DNA of 34,107 nucleotides from Bacillota bacterium (lineage in GTDB: Bacteria; Bacillota; Clostridia; SK-Y3): positions 1 through 34,107 of the forward strand of contig JAKSBV010000027.1 in assembly GCA_022360955.1 (NCBI GenBank). The letters are read 5' to 3'. The position numbers were made by a program, and so were the translations under genes. Under the pieces are notes generated by a model. The model saw only the letters and a list, made by a program, of their open reading frames with translations. It was not told where the DNA came from and did not search any database. Below are positions 22,272 to 30,276 of this stretch, in pieces. Numbering within the stretch: position 1 is the first letter of the stretch; each line of letters begins with the position of its first letter.

Positions 22272-23627
22272 ATGTTTAAAAAGAGCCTGTCAATATTATT
22301 GGTCTTAGTCGTGATGATCAGCCTAGTGCTGGTCGGATGCGGGCAAACGACGGAACAAAACGACGGAGGAGAAACGGACAACGCAAAACAGGCAGAGGAC
22401 AAACAGGCAGAAGACAAGCAGCCGGAAAAGGCTAAAATCACAATGACCAGTTGGTTGGAGGTAGAACAATCGGTTGAAGCTATTTTTAAAGAAATGATTG
22501 ATGCTTTTAGAAGTGCGAACCCGGATATAGAGGTAGAAACAATAGGGCTGCCTTTTAACCAGTACAAGGATCAACTTCTGGTTATGTCAACATCGGGAAA
22601 TGCACCGGATGTCGTCATGGGAAATTCTCAGATGATGGTCGGTTTCAATGGGGCCGGCATTCTGGCGCCTTTAGAAGATTTAATCAGTAAAGAAAAACAG
22701 GCGGATATTTTTGATAATAATCTTGCCGGCGGTACATTTGACGGTAAATTGGTTGCTATACCATGGATTACGCATCCCATCGGGTTGTTTTATAATAAGG
22801 AGTTATTTGAAAAGGCGGGATTAGATCCGGAGAAGGCGCCTGAAACATGGGATGAAATGGTGCAAGCCGCAAAGAAAGTAGCGGCATTAAAACAGGACAA
22901 AGACGGCAATAGGATTTATGGTATCGGACACTCCATCGGAAAGGTTGCACATGCAGGTTCCGTATTTAACGGCATCATCTATTCTCATGGCGGGCATTTT
23001 CTGGATGCAGAGGGCAAGGTTGATTTTGATAATGCCGGTACCCGGGAAGCCATGCAATATATAAAAGACATGGTGGACGCAGGCGTTATGCCTGCCGGTG
23101 TGAACCAAAAGGAAATCAGGGGACTTTTTGCAAACGAGCAATTGGGCATCATGTTTGACGGTGATATGGGCAGAGCCGTATTTAGAAAATTAAGCGGTAA
23201 GGGCAAAGAGTTTGATAAGATCATGGGTGTGGCCCTGATTCCGACCGGTAAGACGGGCAAGAGTGAAACGGTGTATACGGAGCATCAGCTGGGTATTGCG
23301 AAAGAATCTAACGATCAGGAAGCTGCGGCTAAACTGATAGAACATTTGTTGAGCAAAGAGATGATTGTAAGGTACCACGAAACAAATTCCGTATTGGCGC
23401 CAAGCAAGTCTATCGGAAAGCTGCCCGAAATGAACGAAGATTATTATATGGAAGTATTTAATAAGCAATTAGAAAGGGCAAGACCCCTGCCTGCTACGCA
23501 TCCGATGTTTGACAATGCAATGCTTGAAGTGACGAAGGCACTTGAGAGGGTATCCGTAGGCAAAGAAGACGTAGATCCTGTTGTAAAAGAAACACAGCAG
23601 AAGATTGAGTCCCTCTATTCAAAATAA
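22272..23627 (+). CDS. Sugar ABC transporter substrate-binding lipoprotein
   Basis: Family 1 extracellular solute-binding protein that captures an oligosaccharide at the membrane surface and delivers it to the two permeases. From ATG 22272 (GAGGAGGAGAG directly upstream) it has 451 residues, a lipoprotein signal (FKKSLSILLVLVVMISLVLV then G-C, Cys23), a charged linker rich in Q-A-E-D-K, and a typical SBP_bac_1 body: PFNQYKDQLLVMSTSGNAPD, WITHPIGLFYNKELFEKAGL, PETWDEMVQAAKKV, and IMFDGDMGRAVF. Sugar specificity cannot be read from this. It is separated from the permease genes by a hairpin. Confidence 0.94.
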   Translation: MFKKSLSILLVLVVMISLVLVGCGQTTEQNDGGETDNAKQAEDKQAEDKQPEKAKITMTSWLEVEQSVEAIFKEMIDAFRSANPDIEVETIGLPFNQYKDQLLVMSTSGNAPDVVMGNSQMMVGFNGAGILAPLEDLISKEKQADIFDNNLAGGTFDGKLVAIPWITHPIGLFYNKELFEKAGLDPEKAPETWDEMVQAAKKVAALKQDKDGNRIYGIGHSIGKVAHAGSVFNGIIYSHGGHFLDAEGKVDFDNAGTREAMQYIKDMVDAGVMPAGVNQKEIRGLFANEQLGIMFDGDMGRAVFRKLSGKGKEFDKIMGVALIPTGKTGKSETVYTEHQLGIAKESNDQEAAAKLIEHLLSKEMIVRYHETNSVLAPSKSIGKLPEMNEDYYMEVFNKQLERARPLPATHPMFDNAMLEVTKALERVSVGKEDVDPVVKETQQKIESLYSK

Positions 23628-23643
23628 TCATTGATGAATTAAA

Positions 23644-23680
23644 AAAACTGGTGATAGGTAAAAGTATCACCAGTTTTAAT
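23644..23680 (+). terminator. Hairpin between binding-protein and permease genes
   Basis: AAAACTGGTGATA (23644-23656) pairs perfectly with TATCACCAGTTTT (23665-23677) around an 8-base loop, then AATAAA. This partial terminator or mRNA-stabilising hairpin would give more binding protein than permease, a known pattern in binding-protein-dependent import operons. Confidence 0.75.
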
Positions 23681-23707
23681 AAAATATAACAAATAGGTGT
23701 GATGAAT

Positions 23708-24646
23708 ATGAAGCTAGCATCCGTATTGAATAACCGAATCAATGGGAACAGATATCGTTCGAAGGTGATGAAAGACAAAGCGTTTGCAGTAAGCCTGGTG
23801 GTTCCTGCCTTAATAATGCTTATTCTTACCATTATCATTCCCGTTATAAGTGTTGTGCGCATGAGTTTTTTTGAGTATAATTTGCTGCATATGGATAAGG
23901 CCCCATGGAATAATTTTGATAATTATATCAGTGTATTAAAAGATAAGGAATTTTATTTGTCCTTTCTCAGAACCATTACATACGTCTTTTCTACGGTTGG
24001 CCTGGCGTTCATAACAGGTTTGATCTTTGCGCTGCTTTTGAATACGGAAATAAAGGGAAAAAACCTGTTTAGAGGCGCATTGTTTTTACCGTGGACGATG
24101 CCCCAGGTCATTATCGCCATTGTGTGGATGTGGATGCTCCAAACAGATTACGGCATTATGAATTATGTCTTAAAGAGTCTGCATCTGATCCAAGAGAATA
24201 TTAACTGGGTAGGGGACCCCAAAACGGCGATGCTGTCCGTTATTATCGCTACGGTATGGAAGCAGATGTCCATCATGATGGTAATAATACTGGCAGGCCT
24301 TCAAACAGTGCCCGCAGAATTGAAAGAAGCGGCATTGATGGACGGTGCAAATGCATTTCAAAGGTTTTGGAATGTGATCCTGCCTTCAATCATGAGTGTG
24401 ATCAAAACGGTGACCCTTACGCAGATTATTATAAATTTCCAGATGTTCGGGCTGTTTTACACCATGACGGGAGGTGGTCCGGTGGATGCCACTTCCGTAT
24501 TATCGATCTATACCCATGAGGCCGCTTTTATGAGCTTTAACATGGGTAAAGGGGCAGCGGTAGGTGTCACATGGCTGTTGTTCTTGATAGGCTTCGCCGC
24601 ACTTTACAACAAAGTTTTGAGCCGGAAAGAAATTTATGCGGATTGA
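23708..24646 (+). CDS. Sugar ABC transporter permease, MalF/UgpA type
   Basis: Integral membrane subunit with six predicted helices. Its first helix region (AVSLVVPALIMLILTIIIPV) and the EAA loop EAALMDGANAFQRFWNVILP, which docks the ATPase, identify a carbohydrate uptake transporter-1 permease. The start is uncertain: GTG 23699, ATG 23702 and ATG 23708 are in frame. AGGTG (23695-23699) has a normal gap only to 23708 (312 residues). Family length is about 290-315. It pairs with the next gene. Confidence 0.92.
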   Translation: MKLASVLNNRINGNRYRSKVMKDKAFAVSLVVPALIMLILTIIIPVISVVRMSFFEYNLLHMDKAPWNNFDNYISVLKDKEFYLSFLRTITYVFSTVGLAFITGLIFALLLNTEIKGKNLFRGALFLPWTMPQVIIAIVWMWMLQTDYGIMNYVLKSLHLIQENINWVGDPKTAMLSVIIATVWKQMSIMMVIILAGLQTVPAELKEAALMDGANAFQRFWNVILPSIMSVIKTVTLTQIIINFQMFGLFYTMTGGGPVDATSVLSIYTHEAAFMSFNMGKGAAVGVTWLLFLIGFAALYNKVLSRKEIYAD

Positions 24647-24673
24647 TTTCGGAGAAAGGGGCTGAATAACAGC

Positions 24674-25501
24674 ATGAAACAAAAAAATACCGTTTTATCT
24701 TATGTGTTGATCATTGCGTTTTGCATATTGTTTTTATTTCCGATTTATTGGATGCTTTCTACATCGTTTAAAACCAATGATGTTATTATGAAATTGCCTC
24801 CCCAATGGATTCCCAGGGCACCCACCTTACAAAATTATCTGAATGTATTTGGAGATAATAAATTTCTCACTTTTTATAAAAACTCTATCATTGTTTCGTT
24901 AAGCACTACCGTTACAAGCCTGATACTGGCTGTACTGGCCAGTTATTCGTTTTCAAGGTTTAAATTTTTCGGCAGTAATGCTATTCAGATGGTGTTCTTG
25001 TCCACGCAGATGTTTCCGGCGATGGTATTATTAATTGCCATGTATACGATGTACAGGCAATTAAATTTAATCAATACGTATACCGCGCTGGTGCTGGCGT
25101 GTACAACCAAGGCGCTGCCCCTGAGCGTATGGGTCTTAAAAGGCTTTTATGACGGTATTCCGAGGGATTTGGAAGAGGCGGCTTCCATTGATGGGTGCGG
25201 ACGGTACGAAACCTTGTTCAAGGTTATTCTGCCGTTGATTAAGCCCGGTGCGCTTGCCGTAGCTATTTATGCTTTTCTGGTCTCCTGGGATGACTTTTTG
25301 TGGGGCCTGACCCTTGTGAATAAATTGGAGATGAGGACCTTAACACCGGGGATTTCCCTCACTTATCTGGGTGAATTCTCCTATGATTGGGCAAAAGTAA
25401 TGACGGCAGCAGTAGGGGCCTCGGTGCCGGTTCTCACCGCTTTCATATTTATGCAGAAATATATGATCAGCGGATTAACGGTGGGTGCGGTAAAAGGGTG
25501 A
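24674..25501 (+). CDS. Sugar ABC transporter permease, MalG/UgpE type
   Basis: Second membrane subunit, 275 residues with six helices and the typical start YVLIIAFCILFLFPIYWMLS plus SFKTNDVIMKLP. The EAA loop is LEEAASIDGCGRYETLFKVI. The C-terminal Q-K-Y-M-I-S-G-L-T-V-G-A-V-K-G is a hallmark of this subunit. AAAGGGG lies 12 bases upstream. No ATP-binding subunit gene follows, so a shared MsmX-type ATPase elsewhere in the genome is probably used. Confidence 0.94.
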   Translation: MKQKNTVLSYVLIIAFCILFLFPIYWMLSTSFKTNDVIMKLPPQWIPRAPTLQNYLNVFGDNKFLTFYKNSIIVSLSTTVTSLILAVLASYSFSRFKFFGSNAIQMVFLSTQMFPAMVLLIAMYTMYRQLNLINTYTALVLACTTKALPLSVWVLKGFYDGIPRDLEEAASIDGCGRYETLFKVILPLIKPGALAVAIYAFLVSWDDFLWGLTLVNKLEMRTLTPGISLTYLGEFSYDWAKVMTAAVGASVPVLTAFIFMQKYMISGLTVGAVKG

Positions 25502-25547
25502 GATATTGGATGCATTGACAACTTGTTAATTGAAGGGAGAGGACATT

Positions 25548-28500
25548 ATGGGAAAACTCAAATCATTCATGGCCGTTATGGCATGTATGGCGTTATTATT
25601 GTCAAGCTTTTCGGTAAAAGCTGCATTTGTTGTGCCTGACCCCGGTGCGTGTATGGGACATTGGCTTCTCAATGACGACCCTTCGGACGGGGTGCTGGAC
25701 AGCAGTGGTTCAAACCATCCAAGCAGTGTGGAAAGTGCAGGGGGTGTTGCCTTAGACAATACCAAGGGTGTTAATGACGGCAGCGGTATGACAGCCAGTT
25801 ATGCGTTTAATGGAGCAGGCCGCATTAACTTGATTCCCAATGCGCCTATACCGAAAGATTTTAGCATGTCTATGTGGGTCCGTACCACGTCTACAGGTAC
25901 GACACAAAATTTGATGGGGATGAATGGTAAAACTAAGGGATGGTTGTACCGGAAAATAGATAAAAGATTTGTGATTGCAAATCTGAGTACGGCGGTTACC
26001 TCGGAAACTTTCATTGAGGAAAACAAATGGTATTTTATCGGTTTTTCTCATGATGCAAGCAATCGCTATACCATATATCTTCAAGCAGAGGATGCGCCGC
26101 AGCCTGAGGTGATTACGGGCAATGGGGCAATGAAACAGCATATTTTTACCGATTTGCTTTTGGGTACCAAGCATGAAAGTACCCCCGGGTGGATAGGAAA
26201 TGTGGATGATATAAGAATGTACACCGGTCTTGCATTTAACAGGGCAACCTTTGCATCCTTATATCATACCACTCATCCCAACGCCGAACCGATATCCGAT
26301 GAGCATCCTCCGACTTGGCCGCAAGACGCATCTATTTCAACACAGATAGTGGATGCAGCCTCTGTAAGACTTTCATGGCCTTCTGCAATTGATGACATAG
26401 GTATATTACAATACAATATATACAAGAGATTAGCTCATGAACCGGTATCGGCAAACAAACTTGCAGCTATCGCCGGCGGCTCGGAGGTGTCTGCCATTGT
26501 CACAGCACTTGCCGCAGATACGGAATACATATTCGCGGTTGAAGCGGTAGACAAGGGATTAAACGCAGCTATAGGCCCTAGCGTGACTTTCAAAACACCG
26601 AAGATAGTTGAAAAGTATACACCGGTTGAGGTAAACACAGTGTTAAAATCCGGTACCAGAAAGCTCATGAGTCTTGACGGTATATATAAGTTTAAGGATG
26701 ATCCCGGCGATGTGGGCTCTGGCCGGCAATGGTATTTAGACAGCTTCGATTTTGGTACGGACACTATTGCTGTGCCCGGTAATATGATGACGGCAGGCTA
26801 TAGAGATAATATGGCAAATGCTGCTTCTGTAAAAAGTGCCAAAGATCGATTTGCAGCCCTAGAAAAAAATCCGTATTCTCCGGCATGGTATAAGAGGAAT
26901 TTTGAAGTACCGCAAGACTTTGATACCACGAAGCCGATATTTATTAAATTCGGCGGTGTTATGCCCGCCTGTGAGGTCTGGGTTAATGGGAACTATTTGG
27001 GCTATCATGAGGGAGCCACCGTGCCCTTTGCTTACAAGGTGGACGATTTATTGACCGATGGTACAAATACGCTTGTGGTCAAAATAATCGATGATATCAC
27101 TGCGCGTATTATGGCCGGCGGCTACAGCAGAATGAATTTCTTCTCAGGCATATTCAGAAGTGTGGAGCTTGAACAGACAGAAGACGTAAGAACGCTGCGC
27201 TTTCTCATGGAGCCGGATATTGATCGTGACAGCGTGATCGTGCATGTGTGGGTTAAAAATCATAGTGATGTCCCAAAAAGCATTGGGATCAAGTCGGATA
27301 TTTTTGATGCAAAAGGCCTGCCATTTGCTGCAGGACAATTGGAAGGTCAAACGGTTTCAGCCAATGGAGAAGAAAAGTTCACTTTTTCCGTACCGATGCA
27401 GAATGCACGACTATGGTCTACCGATGACCCCTATTTGTATAGTGCAAATATTCAAATATTAGAAAGCGATACCTTAAAGGATTCGTTAAAATCCCATTTC
27501 GGCATGAGAAAGCTGCATGTTGCGGACGGCAAGATATATGTTAATAACAAGCCCTTTTATTTGAGAGGCGCAGGATACTTATGTGTGAATGCACACACCC
27601 TCTCGCCGAATGTAGACAGGGAACAGATTAAGGCAGAGCTCCAACAGATTAAGGATTACGGCTATAATCATCTAAGGCTTCACAGCACAACGCCGCCGCC
27701 GGAATTCCTTGAGGCTGCCGATGAAGTAGGTATATTCTTACAGACAGAGGCAGCGGTACAGGGCACCTATACAAGGATTAAACAATATGCCCAAACTCAA
27801 AAAGCGTATATCTGGACGAATCTTGTGATGCGGGATCTAAATAATCCCTCGCTCATGATAAGATGTATGGGGAATGAAGGCCATTATAACAGGGCAGGCA
27901 ATGTTACCGAGGATGGGATCACACAGAATCTTATGGATTGGGGGTATGCCAAAGCGAAAGAAATAGATCCCACAAGATTTGTTTTAGCTACGGCGCATTT
28001 TGAAAGCGCTAAATCTATTAATGCGTCCGATGTCATTGAAACAAACAAAGATTATCCCGATTCAAACGGTAAGCCCTATTACAGGCATGAATTCGGACAT
28101 TTCTCCGCATATCCCGATATTACATTGGAGGCAAAATACCTTAACAGTGCATTGTATCCGTGGCAGATTCAAAGAACCAAGCAAAGTGCGGAGGAAAACG
28201 GATTAACCGAGCTGCTTCCCACCTTTAGAGAAAAATCTTTGGCCAGTCAAAAGGATAGTACCAAATACGGCTTTGAATGGTTTAGACGTGAAAAGCTTGA
28301 TGGAGACGGATATTCCCATTGGCTTGCGCAAGATAATGTTCAGCTGCAGATGGGTGTGTTTGACGATTTCTTCGATCCGAAAACCAATGGATTTACAGCT
28401 CGGGAAATGCAGCAGTTTAATGGAGATACGGTCGTACTGCCGAAATCTACAATCTACGAAAGAGTCTTTGAAAGCGGGGGTACATTTACCGAAGCATTAC

Positions 28501-29447
28501 TGATTCATCATACGAATCAAGAAGCCTTGCAAGACGGCACACTGAACTGGATGTTTAAGAATATTGAGACAGGCGCAGTGTTAGATACGGGAACCTTTGA
28601 CAAGTTATCCGTTGCCGGAAACGGCAGATTGGATGCGGGTATTGTTACTGTGATGCTTCCGGTTGAGGTCAATCCCGCAAGGTATGAGCTATCCGTATCA
28701 TTGGTATATGACGGAAAAACCGTAACCAATCAATGGATTTACTGGGTATATCCTGTACAGACTGTCAGCGCGGACCAAGCAACTCATCGTATCATAGTTG
28801 ATATGGATAATAGTGTACTAAAAGATCAAATTCTATCCCATTATCCCTTTGCTGTGACAGGAACAACGCCGCAAGCGGCAGATATCCTTATCACTGATAA
28901 AAAAACAGCGGCTGTAAATCATGTTGATAGCGGCGGGAAGGTATTGGTGATGGCAGGAAATATTTCGCAGCCGGCCTCTCAGAAGCCGATTTTTCCTAGT
29001 CAGACCAATGATTGGGGGGATCGTTCAAAGCGGGTGCCCGAAAAGTGGGTTACCTATTTTACCATATCCGGATATTACTACGGGAATTTCTGGGGAAGTG
29101 TCATAGATAAGACCCATCCTATTACAAAAAACCTTGCAAGCGACGGGTATATAGATTGGGGTCTTGCACATTTGTACCATGATGAAAAGATAGGCAGTAA
29201 AAACTACTGCTATGCGGTGAGAATAGATGATCCCCAGTGGTCAAGTTATAGAATCAATCCGCTTATCAGAGCGATTGACTACTATGGCGAAAACGATCCC
29301 CTTGCCTTTATGTTTGAGGCATCAAAAAGCAATGGGGTAATGCTGGTCAGCGGTTTATATTATGATTTAGACAGGCATATGAATGGTCTGTATATGTTTG
29401 ACCAATCTCTGCGGTATTTGCTGAGCAGTGATATGGCAAAACAGTAA
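25548..29447 (+). CDS. Secreted multidomain GH2-type glycoside hydrolase
   Basis: A 1299-residue exported enzyme. Signal peptide MGKLKSFMAVMACMALLLSS...VKA-AF; LamG/concanavalin-like module (about 37-235; CMGHWLLNDDPSDGVLDSSG, SMSMWVRTT, IGNVDDIRMYTG); fibronectin-III-like module (about 248-345); then the GH2 sugar-binding jelly roll (WYKRNFEVP, GGVMPACEVWVNGNYLGYHE), Ig-like domain (MRKLHVADGKIYVNNKPFYL) and TIM barrel. Catalytic candidates are Glu777 in M-G-N-E-G (acid/base) and Glu848 in R-H-E-F-G (nucleophile). Residues about 950-1060 look Ig-like. Residues about 1079-1299 form a further domain with a GATase-like look (VDSGGKVLVMAGN). ATG 25548 follows GGGAGAGG. The enzyme might be a beta-galactosidase or beta-glucuronidase; substrate not determined. 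Confidence 0.88.
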   Translation: MGKLKSFMAVMACMALLLSSFSVKAAFVVPDPGACMGHWLLNDDPSDGVLDSSGSNHPSSVESAGGVALDNTKGVNDGSGMTASYAFNGAGRINLIPNAPIPKDFSMSMWVRTTSTGTTQNLMGMNGKTKGWLYRKIDKRFVIANLSTAVTSETFIEENKWYFIGFSHDASNRYTIYLQAEDAPQPEVITGNGAMKQHIFTDLLLGTKHESTPGWIGNVDDIRMYTGLAFNRATFASLYHTTHPNAEPISDEHPPTWPQDASISTQIVDAASVRLSWPSAIDDIGILQYNIYKRLAHEPVSANKLAAIAGGSEVSAIVTALAADTEYIFAVEAVDKGLNAAIGPSVTFKTPKIVEKYTPVEVNTVLKSGTRKLMSLDGIYKFKDDPGDVGSGRQWYLDSFDFGTDTIAVPGNMMTAGYRDNMANAASVKSAKDRFAALEKNPYSPAWYKRNFEVPQDFDTTKPIFIKFGGVMPACEVWVNGNYLGYHEGATVPFAYKVDDLLTDGTNTLVVKIIDDITARIMAGGYSRMNFFSGIFRSVELEQTEDVRTLRFLMEPDIDRDSVIVHVWVKNHSDVPKSIGIKSDIFDAKGLPFAAGQLEGQTVSANGEEKFTFSVPMQNARLWSTDDPYLYSANIQILESDTLKDSLKSHFGMRKLHVADGKIYVNNKPFYLRGAGYLCVNAHTLSPNVDREQIKAELQQIKDYGYNHLRLHSTTPPPEFLEAADEVGIFLQTEAAVQGTYTRIKQYAQTQKAYIWTNLVMRDLNNPSLMIRCMGNEGHYNRAGNVTEDGITQNLMDWGYAKAKEIDPTRFVLATAHFESAKSINASDVIETNKDYPDSNGKPYYRHEFGHFSAYPDITLEAKYLNSALYPWQIQRTKQSAEENGLTELLPTFREKSLASQKDSTKYGFEWFRREKLDGDGYSHWLAQDNVQLQMGVFDDFFDPKTNGFTAREMQQFNGDTVVLPKSTIYERVFESGGTFTEALLIHHTNQEALQDGTLNWMFKNIETGAVLDTGTFDKLSVAGNGRLDAGIVTVMLPVEVNPARYELSVSLVYDGKTVTNQWIYWVYPVQTVSADQATHRIIVDMDNSVLKDQILSHYPFAVTGTTPQAADILITDKKTAAVNHVDSGGKVLVMAGNISQPASQKPIFPSQTNDWGDRSKRVPEKWVTYFTISGYYYGNFWGSVIDKTHPITKNLASDGYIDWGLAHLYHDEKIGSKNYCYAVRIDDPQWSSYRINPLIRAIDYYGENDPLAFMFEASKSNGVMLVSGLYYDLDRHMNGLYMFDQSLRYLLSSDMAKQ

Positions 29448-29485
29448 CCCTCATCTATCTTTGCCTTGGGGGTGCATTTAGTGTA

Positions 29486-29688
29486 GGTGAAGAAAATTAT
29501 GGAAATGACCTTATGTGCCAGAGGTCGGATATCAGAGGGCGGAAGTCGGAATATAACCAAACAGGGGCCAAAGTAATCAGCGACAAGCGTATCGTAAATG
29601 GTGGATGGTCCATTCTCAACCCTCATCTCTCAGCCCTCAACTACTTTTTAGCCTTGGAATACCAGTTGTTGGAATAATTTTCTTCACC
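29486..29688 (-). repeat. F2 interspersed repeat, copy c, with exact 15-bp terminal inverted repeats
   Basis: GGTGAAGAAAATTAT (29486-29500) and ATAATTTTCTTCACC (29674-29688) are exact reverse complements bounding a 203-bp element. Inside, in inverse orientation to copies a and b, are TCAGAGGGCGGAAGTCGG, AACCAAACAGGGGC, CAACCCTCATCTCTCAGCCC and GCCTTGGAATACCAGTTGTT. It contains no ORF. It lies 39 bases after the GH2-type gene. No target-site duplication is obvious. Confidence 0.85.
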
Positions 29689-29725
29689 CAGAATTTCTAC
29701 ACCCTTGCCTTGGATATCGGTTGCA

Positions 29726-29824
29726 GATACCGGACTTTAAAATCAAATGTATACTTGACCAAAAAAACGCAGGACAGTCATTCCGGTTCAAATGTAGTCT
29801 TAGGGTATAGTTGGGTGCTTTATC
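29726..29824 (+). repeat. F1 interspersed palindromic repeat, copy 5
   Basis: Starts GATACCGGACTTTAAAATCA, has TTGACCAAAAAAACGCAG and GGTTCAAATGTAGTCTTAGG, and ends near CTTTATC. It lies 37 bp to the right of F2 copy c in the same relative order as at 18103-18242. Confidence 0.75.
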
Positions 29825-30010
29825 GCAACTAGTTTCTTCAACCGCAATTTAAAAAGTTTGGTGTAAAGAATTAAGAAAACTCACAATATTACAGGGGCAA
29901 TTCGTTCAAGAATATTTCGAATTATCATTCCTTATATCATTTCTGCATATGTATATTAATATATTCAATTCAAAAGAATCAGGCCTTAAATTATTCACTT
30001 ATCATATAAA

Positions 30011-30103
30011 TATCATGCTTTAAAAATGAGTTAATATTTAAACAAAAAACATAGAAGTATCGTTATTTGTTCAAATGTATTTTTGGGCTGTAATTTGTTA
30101 TAT
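30011..30103 (+). repeat. F1 interspersed palindromic repeat, copy 6 (diverged)
   Basis: TATCATGCTTTAAAAATGAG, AAACAAAAAACATAGAAGTA and GTTATTTGTTCAAATGTATT, then GGGCTG, follow the F1 order. The end is worn down. Between copies 5 and 6 (29825-30010) I see only AT-rich sequence without genes. Confidence 0.72.
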
Positions 30104-30189
30104 TTACCGCCCTTTTGCCGGGTATACTTTGTGAGGTCTTAAAATGACAAGAAATCCACATAAGCAGGAGATCAATGAAAGGCAATTAG

Positions 30190-30250
30190 TGAGACTCTCA
30201 GGCGTAAAGCCTTGAGATATAAGCGGCTGCAAAGAAATGCAATCGCTAAA
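30190..30250 (+). ncRNA. Structured leader of the GH-A gene (two hairpins), class unknown
   Basis: TCTCAGGC (30196-30203) pairs with GCC-T-TGAGA (30209-30217) around GTAAA with one bulged T. Four bases later AGCG/CGCT and TGCA/TGCA (30222-30247) stack across a 2x2 internal loop with a 6-base loop. The pair lies 29 bases before the start codon, and the ribosome binding site TAAGGAGGG lies outside them. It resembles a riboswitch-like or RNA-stability leader, but I cannot match it to a named class. Confidence 0.4.
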
Positions 30251-30276
30251 CTAATTTTTATATAAGGAGGGCAAGT

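Noticed and set aside
30190-30250. c-di-GMP-I riboswitch (GGCGTAAAGCC looks like part of its core)
   Set aside because: The paired arms, GNRA tetraloop and receptor positions of that class could not be found; left as an unclassified leader.
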